Of a stretch of 64,000 nt of DNA, positions 11,801 to 26,800 are shown one piece after another; the first letter of the stretch is position 1, and every line of letters starts with the position of its first letter. This DNA is from Spisula solida (taxonomy: Eukaryota; Mollusca; Bivalvia; Venerida; Mactridae). A program made the translations under genes and the position numbers. The stretch spans positions 33,707,822 to 33,771,821 of the forward strand of contig OX365955.1 of NCBI GenBank assembly GCA_947247005.1, written 5' to 3'. The notes under the pieces were generated by a model, which made no database searches, was not told the origin of the DNA, and saw nothing but the letters and a program-made list of their open reading frames with translations.

Positions 11801-14800
11801 TAATCTACAAAAGCTCACCAAATTGTTAAGTCTGGATTTTAGCTTAACTTTCAAATGCAGGTCCCCAAGTTTGACAATTAGCTGGGACTTTGGGTGTCGA
11901 AATGTATAAGTGAAAATTGCATGTCAGCGAAATTTGTGTAAATTATAAAATTAATGATAAATTTCAAACTTTATACTTTTGTCCTAAATTTGCTTAAAAC
12001 ATGTCATGCCAGGTCTGGTTGATAATTATTTGTTTATTTGAGTGTTTATTTAGAAACTTATATGAGAAAATTATTTAAATTCCTATCTTAGATAAAAGCA
12101 AGAAATAGATTTTATGTGCTAAATTTCTCTGTTTTGCTAACATTAAAGTCATAGATAGTTTGTATAAACACCTTTTATTGTAACATTTCTCTATGTCTCA
12201 CACCAATAGTTTCATGCTTACTATGTTGTTCAGTGTATGCATTTAGTAATTTCACTACTTTAATTGCTGTGTATTGTTTCACTCAAATTCTTTGCTTACG
12301 TTTGCTTCAATATTTGCGAGACTGATACTTGTACTAACACTGTCCTTTCTTTCCCTCTTGTACTAGTTGTCATGGTGATACTAGGTTGCTTACAGTTTTG
12401 TGAGATAAATGTGAAAGAAACGGTGTGAAAGATTTATCATTTCGGCCACAAAATTAAACAAGAATGTAACACCCCCATGAAAAATAAAGATTTACAGTAT
12501 ATTTTTTATTACATGAATGTAAGATTTATATGTTTGGTTTGTTGTGCTTCAAGCCAGCCGATGGATTCATGAGTCATACACCTCACCACCTAAAACATGG
12601 GACCCATCAATGGCTCTTCTACCAATGGGGTCATCAAAATTACCCGAATTTGGCAGCAGTTATGGAAATAAGGAATTTCAACAGTTTGGAAACAACACCT
12701 TCTCTGCTCGCAACAGTTCAAGGGAAAGAACACCTTTCGGAACATGGAGTGGACAAAAGTTCAACACTAATACGGGGACAACAGGAAGGGGCAAAAAGGG
12801 GAAGAAATGGTACCAGTTTAGCTTTAAGTCCAGTTCTCAAAAAGGGAATAAATCTGGCAAGGAGAATCAAGGCTATGATTACAGTAGTTCCACTCTACCA
12901 TTGATGAAGTCAGTGTCCAGTGGTAATCTATACACTAACTCGATGAAGCGTAGGATTAAGAGCGATTCGGACGCCGATCTACAGATGGACTGGTTGAGGA
13001 GGAACAGCAATGGTCTAGATATGGTTGACTCAGGTAGGACCGATCATCACCATGTATACCTGACTGTGGTTTGAATGCAGGAATGTGACACCATATACAA
13101 CAGCATGCAAGGATGTCAGCCCCTACTGACAAACACTTATCAACAGATCGGTATTAATGGTGGAAGCTGGATTGACAGGATAACCATATTATAACTAAAT
13201 ATAACCAACTACATGGAAGAATGCTGTATATTATACATGCTGTACATAAATTATTATACTACTCTGGATGAAGTGATTGACCTTAACTGGGTGTACCATG
13301 TATTAAATATGACTATACCCCCAGATACATAGTATATGGGGCTATATTGGAGTCATGCTTGAGGTTGGTCTCTCGGTTGGTCCGTGCAAATTTTGTCCGC
13401 ACTATTTCTCTGTAACCATTGGTCTGATTTCAATGAAACTTTGCATGAGTGATCCGTACCAAGTCTAGTTGTGCATATTGTCAGAACATGCTGGTCGGAC
13501 AAATTTTAAGGTAGTTATGGCCCTTTATTTTTTTTACACTAAAAAATTCTGTCCACACTATTTCTCTGTAACCATTGGTCTGATTTCAACGAAACTTTGC
13601 ATGATTATTTAGTACCAAGACTAGTTGTGCATATCGTCTGCACAAGCTGGTCGGACAAATTTTAAGGTAGTCACTGCCCTTTATTTTTTTACACTTAAAA
13701 ATTTTGTCCGCGCTATTTTTCTGTAACAGTTGGTCTGATTTCAACAAAACTTTGTATGAATGATCAGTACCAAGTCTAGTTGTGCATATCGTCGGCACAC
13801 AGTGGTCAGATCAATTTCGAGTCTAGTTGTGGATAGCTGTGTCAAGCAGTTTCTGGGGGTATTCATCACATTCAGTGATATTTCTTGTTAATATTAAGCT
13901 ACTGATTAATATTAAGCATCTGGATGTACTGATTAATATTAAACAACTGGTTGTATTATCTGATTAACATTAAACAATTGGTTGTATTCTAATTAATATT
14001 TAAGGAATAATGAATACGTAACTGTGCTTTGTTGCATATTAAAATATAGGCACGAGTTTGAATGCGTAGGCATTCAAACGAGTGCCTATATTTAATAACA
14101 CAACAGAGCGCAGCTTCATATTCATTATTTCGATTCTAACATCGCCAATGCTCGGCCATTTATAGCACAACAAGACAGGTTGACGTCAAACTACTTTCTT
14201 TCCTAGGAACGATACGTCATTTGTCATAGTATATGACGTCATCAATCAGCTATGTTTTAATGTTTAATCTAAAACATTAAATTCAACATAGACGAAGAAG
14301 GCAAATCTCACATGCTATGTTAGAATAAACAATTGGATGTACTGATTAATATTAAGCTACTGGATGTACTGATTAATATTAAGCTACTGGATGTACTGAT
14401 GTATTCTGATTAATATACTAAGCATGATTTGATCACAATTTCTCTTAAAGGTTTGATAAGGCATGGCATACTCACCAACCTACCCTGTATGCATGTTGTT
14501 AATATATTGTTTACATGTCAGTTAAGTTTCTATATTGGTATTAACCAAGAAACATTTATTTAATTTTACATGAGATTTTTAGCTTTACCAAAGTGCTCAA
14601 GGTAAGCTATTGTGATCACCAATGTCTGTTGTCAAACTGTGTTTCACTCAGTCTTAGATGCTCCCTTGACATTGGTGGCTTCTAATAAGGTAATGATAAC
14701 AATAACAAGTTTATGTTTGTAGATATCATAATTGCAAACCTATTTCAACATGATCCATGTAAGAGGACGGCTCAGAGACTTGATGTTTTAAAACTATGGA

Positions 14801-17800
14801 GAAGTGTCAATTATAATGAGGCTTATAATGATATTAGTTCAGTAATGGCCATTGCTGTACTTGTGTTAATACCTCTCACTAGGTGATATAAGGCCACCAC
14901 ATTATAGATGGTCTATCACCTGGTTTCCATGATAAGTAATATAAGGCCACCACATTATAGATGGTCGATCACCTGGTTTCCATGATAAGTAATATAAGGC
15001 CACCACATTATAGATGGTCTATCGCCTGGTTTCCATGATAAGTAATATAAGGCCACCACATTATAGATGGTCTATCACCTGGTTTCCATGATAAGTAATA
15101 TAAGGCCACCACATTATAGATGGTCGATCACCTGGTTTCCATGATAAGTAATATAAGGCCACCACATTATAGATGGTCTATCACCTGGTTTCCATGATAA
15201 GTATGAGACCTATGAGTATATCGAACACATTGTAGTCAGCCCCCATTGAGTGTTTTATATTGTACGATCAAAACTCATGTCAAATTTTTGGGCCTAATAA
15301 ATATATCCACATATTTTTATTTTTTTTAATATGCCGAGCATTGCCTTTATTTGCCAGTCAGCTTTCTGCTGAAACATGGCGGGCATATGTGTGCCTCCAC
15401 CCAGATTTAAACTGGGTTGCTAGATAAGATGGCAACCACTGAGCTACGGAGGCCACATATCGAATGTTGATAAATCCAATTCTAAACTGGCAAATTACCA
15501 GTATATTTTATATGAAAGTATTGTGTGTGTTATGTGTGTCGATATGCCTGTTACAGTGGTATTTTATTTTAGGGTGTATGACAGTACTCAATCATATTTT
15601 AATAACATAAAATATTTATCTAAAAAAGTAAAATAAGAGATTGAAACCCAGTCTTCTGACAGGAAGTTTGCACATTCAAGGATGATCAATTTGTTAATAA
15701 ATCACTTTTCTCAATTTCTTTTCAATCATTTAAGTGTGTGAATAAATTCATTGTGATAAACAGTGTACCAAAGCTTTAAAAATTGCACATAGCTGAATGT
15801 ATGTGCATGAAGACTCGTACAAAGGTTTGATGGAATATTTTGTCCATCGTGTAAAATTGATAATGGTCAAACAAGACTTAAAAGTACTCTCAATCTCAGA
15901 CTGGCCGATGTCCATCCGGCCTTATAAGACCAAAGTATGTTATGCAATCAATGTATGGTGATCAGATTGCATTGTAACTCAGGTATTACATAGTAATAAG
16001 TAATGTTAAGTGTCCAGAAAGTGTTGTCATCATCTATTATAAATATTTAAAGCATTATGTTTGCCTATCCACAATGTTTTTGCTTAGTGTGGTTTTATAA
16101 TTGTGTCTTATAAGATTGCTACTAAGTTCTATCAGTCAATTAAACACCATGCAAGGCTGTGGCTATCATTACATTAAATGCTTTTTTCTCCATTATTAAT
16201 TTGGTAAGACAAAACATAATATTTTTTTTATATATACATATGTTTCCTTTTGTCTGTCTATTATGTTTTGAATTTGTCATTCACATTTACATACAAATAT
16301 GGTATCGATAATTCCAACCGATATTCAGCCCTACTTCATAGGGATATGGTACCTGCATGAGATATTGGGGCTATATACAGTTATTATGTCTCTTGTTTAA
16401 TTTTGAGCTTATAAAGTAGCTTGTACTTTGTTACTTTGCTGTCCCTATAATGACATGCTAAACAATGTACCGAGAATTCTTAAATGTAGAAGATTATTTA
16501 AGCAATATTTTTAGTGTATTATTAAAGAAATTGCTTTGAAATGTGTCTGCCTAGGATCTTGCTAAATGTACTATGAAAAGTGAGTATAAAAAGTGACTTA
16601 TGGGGATTAATTGATAAATCATGATTACTGTGTGATTTTTTGAATACAAAATTGATGATGATTTAAGTTAATAAATTGTTAAACTTATACATTGCAACAG
16701 TTGACAAATCTGATAAACATTACATTATCCTGGGCATTCTGCACTTTTTGAATTTAATACAAAATACGTTTCTCTCATAAACACATATTGTAAAGCGTGG
16801 TCATAGTTTAATCAAATTGTTTTTTATGCCCCCCTATCGATAGATGGGGAGGCATATAGTGATTCACCTGTCCGTTAGTCCGTCCGTTCGTCCGTCCGTC
16901 CTGGTTAACCCAAATTGACAGTTTCTTCTAGCATTATTATGGCTTGCTACAAAGCTTCCATACTTGCATGGATGTTCTGTATGAACACTCTCCACACGCC
17001 TGTATCACCTGACCTCATTTTGACCTTCACCTTGACCTAATTTTGGAATTAGACTTATTGAAGGGCCAAATTCTTGGTTCACCCAAATTGACCGTTTCTT
17101 CTAGCATTAATATGGCTGGCTACAAAGCTTTCATACTTGCATGGATGTTGTATATGAACACTTTCTACACGCCTGTATCATCTGACCCCATTTTGACCTT
17201 CACCTTGACCTAATTTTGGACTTAGACTTATTGAAGGGTCAAATTCCTGGTTAACCCAAATTGACCGTTTCTTCTAGCATTTTTATGGCTTGCTACAAAG
17301 CTTCCATACTTGCATGGATGTTGTATATGAACACTCTCCACACACCTGTATCATTTGACACCATTTCGACCTTCACCTTGACCTAATTTGGACTTAGACT
17401 TATTGAAGGGCCAAATTCTTGGTTCACCCAAATTGACCGTTTCTTCTAGCATTAATATGGCTGGCTACAAAGCTTCCATACTTGCATGGATGTTGTATAT
17501 GAACACTCTCCACACACCTGTATCATTTGACACCATTTCGACCTTCACCTTGACCTAATTTGGACTTAGACTTATTGGAGGGCCAAATTCTTGGTTTACC
17601 CAAATTGACCGTTTCTTCTAGCATTAATATGGCTGGCTACAAAGCTTTCATACTTGCATGGATGTTGTATATGAACACTCTCTACACACCTATATCACCT
17701 AACCTCATTTTGACTGTCACATTGACCTAATTTTGGACTTAGTCTTATTAAGTGTCCAATTCTTGGTTAAACCAAATTGACAGTTTCGTTTTACATCATG

Positions 17801-20800
17801 TCCATCATGGCGTTGCCCTAAAACTTGGCATACTTGTTTACCATCATAAGCCCCTTACATTATCAAAGCCATGTAACACTATCCAACATTATTACAGAAT
17901 TATGGCCCCTGATTGACTTAGCTTTTTATGGGCAAGGCTTCCATGGGGGCATAAGCGTTTATTGAACGCAGTCTTGTAATCCCTCTGACAATGAGCGTAC
18001 ATTAAGGAGAGTGTTGTATGTAATATTCTTGACTTGTCTCATCTTACCTTACAGTGTTTTGATTAAGTGAAGAGAAAGATCAAGTATCGATCCATGCACT
18101 CCTGAAGAAACCAAAATTTAGTTTTGCGTTATTTCTCAGATGAATTTAAAATGCACCATGATGTATAAATAGAGAAACTATCACAAATTGTCCATTGATA
18201 TAAACTTTTATTGGATGAGTGACATTGATCTTCACTCCTAACTTTCCAATATTTCAATATTTAGTCAGGACCTTTTTCGAGTGTTGGTCTTTCATTGTAT
18301 GAAAATGACATTATTTCAACATTATTGTGTGAAAAGTCTTACTGCATGTACGTGTTATTAGGATTGTTGAATTTCTGGCTTGCATGGTTATCAGCATTTT
18401 GTTTCATTGACATCTCCTAATCTACCAAACAGATCTTGACTGAACTCAGTGGTCCTCTGTTAAAGTTGCATAAAAACATGGCTTTCAGAGTGTGAGTGAT
18501 GACCGTGACCCTCTTGTTAAGATTGACTTTGTAATAAGCTATGAAAATATGTCACAGAATTCACTGTACAGAGATAATTATAGGTCTCTTTCAATTTTAA
18601 AGAGAAAACATTAAATTGACATTGATCATGATGTCGCTGAAGTGTAATGTACAACTTTGATTGCAAACTTGGATCCTGTATCTGAAATAAAAGATTGTTT
18701 TTTATGTTTTCACATTTCATTGTAAAAATGTAAGCATGTCGAGTTATGGAGGAAATGAAGCATAAGAAAGGTGTAAAAAAAATTGCTGTACATTTCTACA
18801 TTACCCACTTCACATTCTTACCATATTTATGCAGTTTTGAGAGCCTGTATACAGGGTGTTTGATCTCAATGTTTAACATATACACTGTTAAATATTACTT
18901 GTAAGTATGGTTAATTTTATTTGGGTTTATTGTGAGTAAACACAAACTAGTGAGACATAATCGTTGAATACTGGGAGTGTTATCTTGAAGATTAAAATAA
19001 GCAAGGAAGTTTTTGTGTATTCTTAGTAAAAAATAACGATGAGCAATGATCTTTTCATGTAGTCAAAGTAAAAACAAGCTATGATCTAAGTACCAAAAAT
19101 AAGCAATGATGTTTTTATGTATTCTAAGTAACACTAAGCAATGATGTTTTCATGTATTCTAAGAGTAAAAATAAGCAATGATGTTTTCATGTAATCTAAG
19201 TAAAAATAAACGATGATGTTTTCATGTATTCCAAGTAAAAATAAACGATGATCTTACTTGTATTATCAGTAAAACAAATAATAAAAATGGATAATGTCAA
19301 AGTACTAAAAATAAGCAATCATCTTTCTACATATTCTAAGTAAAGATAAGCCATGGTGTTTTTGTGTGTTCTAAGTTTAAATAAACAAATTGATCGTATT
19401 GAAAATAAACTATGATCGTTTCATGTATTCTAAGTAAAAATTAACAATTATTTATCTAAAGGAAAAGTTTAAGCAGCAGTGCAATTTTCCATATGTTGTA
19501 AAATGTTTACCTCTATGACAATTTATTGCCTTGGTCAATGCTTTGCTTATTACATTGCATGCTTATCATTTTCACAGCATTATTAATTCCTCATTTTCAC
19601 TCGTTTTCTTAATTTTTTTAGAATATTGACATTTATTATATTATGTACGGTACATGTTCTGTTAAGTCAACCATCTTATTTTACTTCATATCACTTTGTG
19701 ACTCCCAAGTAATCTGCATTAATTTATCCTTTACAATTGTCTTTACATGTACTCAGTACTGTATGTGTTTATCTACATTCACAAATTGGCTGTTATTGTT
19801 TCTATGATTAGAATTCATTATATGCCGAATTCATTGTGTACTGACTCCGATGTTTAAGCTTGTGAACTGACCGAATATTAACCGATTGACGAGTTTTCTT
19901 ACTGGATTTATTGGTATCTTCTTTTTCATTTTCTTTATTTTTTGTTTGAATTTGTACTAAGTTAAATGATTATTGGCAAGTCGGCATACATTAAAATATT
20001 TTTAGCCGTATTTATTGATAAAAATCCATTTGTGTTATATGAGAAGACTGATTTATACACAAGTTAAGGTGTAAACTACACTTTTCTATTGAATATTTGA
20101 AACATGAGAATATCTGGATTATTGTAACCTGTGTTTGTATACAAACTTGTACTTTATATGGTATATTGTAAATCCATTTTCTACTGTACCATATATAGAT
20201 ATGTTCAATAATGTGTAATATGAATATTTACAGCTAAAATATTGTTTAAATGGTTCAATCACATGCAGAATCAGTGCACACAAGTTTTATTTACTGCAGA
20301 ATCAGTGCACACGAGTTCTATATTTACTGTTGAATCAGTGCACATGAGTTTTATATTTACTGTTGAATCAGTGCACATGTATTTATTCACCACTCTGTCT
20401 GTTTTTCTGTGTTTCTTTAAAGCGATCTTTGCTTTTCTTGTGCTGTGGGCAGGTATTACGTCAGAATTTTTTGTAATATACAAATGAGATTATATTGTGT
20501 GTATCAGTATTGTGGATGTTCAGCCTCTCGCTCAGTGTTGCTTCAAAAATATTTGTCTTTTTAATCAATTTCACTAAAATCCGATCCTTACATTTGCTAC
20601 ATAATTCCTTTACTCTGTTAGGCATCTGACTACATTCTGTATGAGGTCATGTTCAAAATGACCTCTGGCGCATAACAAAATCCCATAGTTTGTCCATCCA
20701 CATTATACCTAGCAGCCTCAGCAGGCTATCACTGCACTTTCAGATTTGTGAAAGAAGCAATCTGATTGGATAAGTAATGTTGTTTCGAAGCACCGTCTTT

Positions 20801-23800
20801 ACACTGCTGCTGATCAATGTTATATCTGTGTATTTTATATTATAAAAATCTGGTATTCATTCATAAACTTTCACTTACAATTTGTTGTGGAGTTACGGCC
20901 CTTTGTTAGATAAAAATATTAGTAAACCACATTAAACTGAGACTCGTCAAACTTGAATGAGTATAGCCTCGGAGTCACATAATGTGGTCAGACAATACAA
21001 GTAAGCTGCGTGAACATTTACATAACATGATTTTAATGTGTTTAAGGTCAATTTACGTATCCATCCTTTCATTTTCTGTCCCCAGTATCAAAAATATCAT
21101 GCTGTTTATAATAAAATTATCAAATACCACGTTTTTATCTGAAAACTTTTTTTTTGCTTATCTATCAATGTTACTTATAACATTATACAGTATGCATGGA
21201 TTAACTTCGGGATGATTACTATTCATGAATATATAAATAACATTATCAAAACAATTTCACTGACTTTCCACCTGCGGTATTTCTACTATTGATAATATGA
21301 ATATCACATATATATGTTATGCTGCTTCAAATTTATCTCATCTTCTGTCAGCTTTCTATATAACAAACTGCTTTACCAGTTAGCTGATGTGTGGCTACCA
21401 CCTGTCCTTCGTCTCTCAACAATTTCTTTATTTATAATGTACAATTTTACATTAATAAATTTTAATATTGTCATTTATTTATTATTAAAGTTTATAATAA
21501 TCTGTCTTTAAAAATATATTTATTTTGTTGGTGTTTTTATTCAGATTTTAAATTCAAATTATCAAATTACTATTCTCATGAAATGGAACTTAATTGTGAG
21601 GGTCATGAAGTTTGTTTTGTAAGGTCCAAAAATTATGTATTTAATTACTGTTCTTTTAATGCTAATCATTTTTCTTTGGGAATTGTGAACAATTTGAAAC
21701 ATTAATATTTTGAATGTGTAATTTGAGTGAATAATATACCTTATACTGGATGTATATTATGTGATTTGTGTTTGTGTAGTTAATGTTTGATGTTGTATTT
21801 TGTTCAGGTCGGGGATATGGTGTGTCTCGAGTAGGTGACTTCAGAGCATCATATATACATAAAGACGATATGGATACTGGCCAGAATGAGGCATTGGAAA
21901 GGGATGTGGTAAGTTCGTACTTCATTATTCCACCAATCTTTGCTGATAGGGATACAAGGGTATAATTGCTTTATACTTGTTGGTTGATCTGTGTAACCAG
22001 TCAGTCAGAAGATCTGATAGTTTCCCTTCAATTACTTAACAATACTTGACCTGAGCTTCTTATACTATTTAATAAGATAGGCCAAAAACATCACAATTTT
22101 CTACTTTCGGACTGTCATGGCAAAAGATATGCAATAAAAACATCACAATTTTCTACTTTCGGACTGTCGTGGCAAAAGATATGCAATAAAAACATCACAA
22201 TTTTCTACTTTCGACTTTCGTGGCAAAAGATATGCAATAAAAACATCACAATTTTCTACTTTCGACTGTTGTGGCAAAAGATATGCAATAAAAACATCAC
22301 AATTTTCTACTTTCGGACTGTCGAGGCAAAATATATGCAATAAAAACATCACAATTTTCTACTTTCGACTGTCGTGGCAAAAGATATGCTATAAGAACAT
22401 CACAATTTTCTACTTTCGACTGTCATAGCAAAAGGTATGCAATAAAAACATCACAATTTTCTACTTTCGACTGTCGTGGCAAAAGATATGCTATAAGAAC
22501 ATCACAATTTTCTACTTTCGACTGTCATGGCAAAAGGTATGCTATAAGAACATCACAATTTTCTACTTTCGACTGTCGTGGCAAAAGATATGCTATAAGA
22601 ACATCACAATTTTCTACTTTAGACTGTCATGGCAAAAGGTATGCAATAAAAACATCAAAATTTTCTACTTTCGGCTGTCGTGGCAATGGTTGCATCTGAA
22701 GTAGAAGCTGAGTGGAACAATAATATGATGTACCAGTATTGAGACTGTATCATATACTCAGTGATGTATAAAGGTTGTTACATGTTCATGGTTGTATGGT
22801 TCAACTAATGTTGTGTAAATCATGATATACATGATCAATAAATACGGAATATCACTGCAGTGTATTGATCCGTTGGGCCGTATTACCTCGAGTTGCTTGT
22901 GTAATGCCGTATCTCACGAGACCGCGACGCCCATTCATAAAAAGGCAATTGTTTACGTCGTGACGTCGTTGACGTTGGTATATGTTCGGCATATAACACG
23001 TCAGACATGCATGATACGGATTTGGAAAACCAGACATGTATGATACGGAAAATGCAATCTGTCGCGTTGTATTCCATTGCGCGATTTGGCCTGTATTCGT
23101 GACAATACATTGCTAGGTATATAATAAAAACCTTTACTCTGCTTGTGTAATGTGAGAATGCATGTTCTACGTGTTGATAAAGCAGGGGTATGTATTATGG
23201 CCATACCAAATGGTTTCTTTTTGTCCAAGACAAAGGCTATCCTGAGCAGTTTTTGCTCCGGCATCTACTGGTGTGGTAGGAATATAATGATTGTCCTCTC
23301 TGGCTGTTTGTCAATCCATCTGTTCCGTCCCATTGAAATTGTTAACCAAAACGTTCAAGTTCTTTTTCAAAGTCCATCAAGGCATTACTATCAAACTTGG
23401 CATACTTGTTTACCATCATGAACACATTACATTGTCAACGCCATGTAACACTATCCAACATTTCAACAAAATTATCGCCCCTGATTGACTTAGCTAGTAA
23501 CTTTTGTTATTGACAAATCTTCAAACGGGGCGTAAGCATTTATGGAACAGTCTTTTTCTTATCAAGGCTATAATCTAAACATATTAAACCTAGCAGCAGC
23601 TGCCCACATGGCGATGGATACCAACAGTAATGAGGTGTTGAGAATGGTTAAAATAGTTCTAGAACTTGTTTCACAACTGACCTAAAATAAATTAGTATAA
23701 GCTAAATAACTCTCAGGTGGCCAGCAAATTTTAAGACAAATATGGTATTTTTTCAAACTTAAATGTTCAAATTGCATTATTTATAATACACTCAATTTCA

Positions 23801-26800
23801 ACATAAAATGAGAGTAATTGCCATGAATTCAACCTCACTTACAAATTCACTTCCGTGAATCTTCAATTCCAACTAAGTAAAGTTAAAATCAAGAATTTGT
23901 GAAATTAAAATCATGAATTAATGTTGTTGGAATCATGAACCTGTGTAGTTAAAAAACGGAAGTTGAAATAATGAATTCATGATGTTGAAATATCGAGGCT
24001 GTGTAGTTAAAATTGCAAAGTTGAAATTGTGAAGCTGTGAAGTTGAAAATTACGTGACTCCATGTAACGGTCTTTTGTACTTATGTGCATACTGATGATC
24101 ATTGTGATGATTTATTCAGCTATGATACTGAGTTGTCACATTTTGTATAAATCATTATGTCAACATTCAAATGTATGTTTCATGTCTCAAAACATTTATA
24201 TAAATCACTTGTAAAATGTATTAGAGTTTATACATTTAGATCGGTGTTGATTTCATTTATTGACTTGCGTATCTAATGATCAATTCATAATGAAATGATA
24301 TAGAAAAGAAACATTATGAATATGATTAATGATCCAGGGTGTTTTGATGTAATAATGTGATAAAGGCAAAAAGCATAGTTATATATTTGATGTACCCGTT
24401 AGCTTTTCAATGTTTTACTTTTCCAAATGATTCATGCTAGGTTCAATTAGTGACTTGCGTCTATTTCTTTAAATGACAACAGTTTGTGAGGATGAACATG
24501 ATGAAGTATATACATATATATTCGGCTAGGATAAATCATCTGTAATTTAATGGTGTATAACCTTGCGTAATGTCATCTGTTATTTAGTGGTATATAACCT
24601 AAGTTATGTTATCTTTAATTGAGTGGTGCATAACCTATATAATGTCATCTGTAATTTAGTGATGTATTACCTAATTCTACATAAAGATGCTATGTTGTCA
24701 TCTGTTATTTAGTGTATAACCTTAGTAATATCTCCTGTAATTTAGTGGTTTATAACCTAATTACTATCATCTGTAATATCTCCTGTAATTTAGTGGTGTA
24801 TAACCTAAATAATGCACTGTGACTGGAAACACAGTGCAAGTGTATCAACATGTAATGCATGATTTATTTAATGCTAACTGATGAGATATGGAGTTCTATC
24901 AGTGAAATAAAACCTATATCAGTCACTGGTTATCACCTACAATGTGACTGATATAAGCTCCGCCCCCTCACAGGGACTACTTTAATTTACCAAAATCTCA
25001 ACACTAAAATGTCTGTAACTTTTTTATTACTGAACGGAAACATGTCATGTGGGGGTTTTTATTCTTAGTTAGACCATTTCCTATAAGTTGGTGTATGATT
25101 TAATGCAAAATTCTCAAAAACGTCGTTTTCACCTATTCACCATAATCCAAGATGGCGGATTTTGAAGTGAAAAATATGAATGGAATAACATATTCATACG
25201 TAGCCTAACCACAGTGGTAATTTGGCATAAATAGTACCAGTTTTGACACCATAAAAGCATTAAATAAATAGAATATTTGTTTGTTTTGATTAAATATGGT
25301 TAATATCTCATCTTGTAGTGATAAAATTTTAATATTTTCACTCGCGCTACGCGCTCTTGAAAATATTGAATTTTATCACTACACGATGAGATATAAACCA
25401 TATTCAATCAAAACAAACAAATATCCTCTATTTATTTACTGAACTTTGAAGTATAAAATCTTTGCTTCATAATGACAGAAAATACTTTAATAGCCTATTA
25501 ACACCTTCTCATCTAGGTATATTAAACACCCATAATTTCATGGTTTGACTGGTTTGCTATAGTTACATGTATTAACTATCAATTAGTCAACTTGGTGTTC
25601 TGTATTACAACCCATGTGGGAGTAAGTTGAGTCTATATTCTTTCCATTTGCAACCCTTCCTTCATTTCTAATTATCGTTCGTCATTTCTCATTCCTGCCC
25701 TTCATTTCTAATTATTGTCCATATTCTCTTCCCTTCATTTCTTATTCCTGTTCATTTCTCTTCAATTCATTTCTCATTTCCTTCCTTCATTTCTCATTCT
25801 TATCCTTTCACCAGGCCTATTAGATGAATTGCGTCTTGACAGATTTCATTATTGTCCTATATTTATATTTCAGCAATTATTGAACAGTTGTTTTGATGAT
25901 ATAGAGAAGTTTGTATCCAGATTACAGCAAGCCGCAGAGGCTTATAAGGAGCTTGAGCGTCGACGTGTGGAACGTGGTGGCAAAAAGAAACAGAAATCGG
26001 CCGGAGGTTTGTAATGCTTTTCCATATCACTACAAAAACAGGGTTCATACTGACCTGGAAGTCAAGGAATTTCAAAATGGATCTTTTTCTGGAAGAATAA
26101 TGGAACTTTTTGTCGCTTTTGTCAAAGAAACCTGATACATTGGTTCAGAAGTTGAAGTAGTTTAATTTCCAGCAGCAAAAAGCCTTGAAATCATGTTATG
26201 GCAAACTATAAAATAATTGTCGCAAAAATCTGTGTGAAATGTTTTGAGCACAAAACTAATTGTAAAATATGTCATGGAAATCCGATTTTTGTCATGGAAA
26301 TACCATAGAAAATTCATGGAATTTTGTTTGATGAAAAAAATTTGAACCCTGTAAAAAAGTGTGTTGAATTTAACACTATCTTGTCACCATACCTTACATA
26401 CCAATATTTATATTACACAGTCTATTACGTCAATACTAGCGACATTGTATATGATATTTGATAATAAAAATGAATATTTTATTGTAGCCGTTTATTGCAT
26501 TCCATAGTTATTACTTTGTGTGTGTTAATAAAGAAACTTCCGGTAGTTTTGATATATAGTCTGCATTCTATATATATTTTTGTTGATTACTTAATAATAT
26601 TCAATGAAGAAAAAACTGTTTGTAAATGAGTAAGATCTAGATACAATTCATCAAGATGCAAATTTTTATTTTCGTACGTCTAATGTCTGCTCATTGAAGA
26701 AAACAAAAACTTGCGCTATTTCATCTCGCGCTTTAATTTGAATTTGTTACATGCATAATCGTTGAAGGTATTTGATGAATTGCATTGAGTATGAAGTTTA

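Larger units (their letters stand above)
13034..21807 (+). other. Intron 6 (8.8 kb, repeat-rich)
   Basis: It holds a family A element (13315-13888), a foldback inside a 27-bp repeat (13889-14425), a 53-bp minisatellite (14883-15202), a minus-strand SINE (15392-15455), a family C element (16826-17977), and two degenerate arrays at 18990-19450 and 20257-20390. The remaining AT-rich stretches, including 15460-16825 and 20400-21807, show nothing recognisable. Confidence 0.6.
21909..25873 (+). other. Intron 7
   Basis: It contains the 52-bp minisatellite (22084-22690), a CpG-rich patch (22846-23110), a degraded family C element (23243-23560), a SINE tail (23600-23690), a TAATTTAGTGGTGTATAACC repeat (24535-24810), a long palindrome (25262-25437) and a CT-rich TTCATTTCTCATT stretch (25640-25810). 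No coding exon was recognised. Confidence 0.6.

Noticed and set aside
12530..12904. 124-residue open frame in another frame over the large exon
   Set aside because: It shadows the 12554-13033 exon; only the other frame joins both neighbours in phase.
15392..15455. Minus-strand tRNA gene
   Set aside because: The A box, T arm and acceptor stem are tRNA-like, but there is no D stem and the anticodon loop would be 11 nt, so it is a SINE head or pseudogene.
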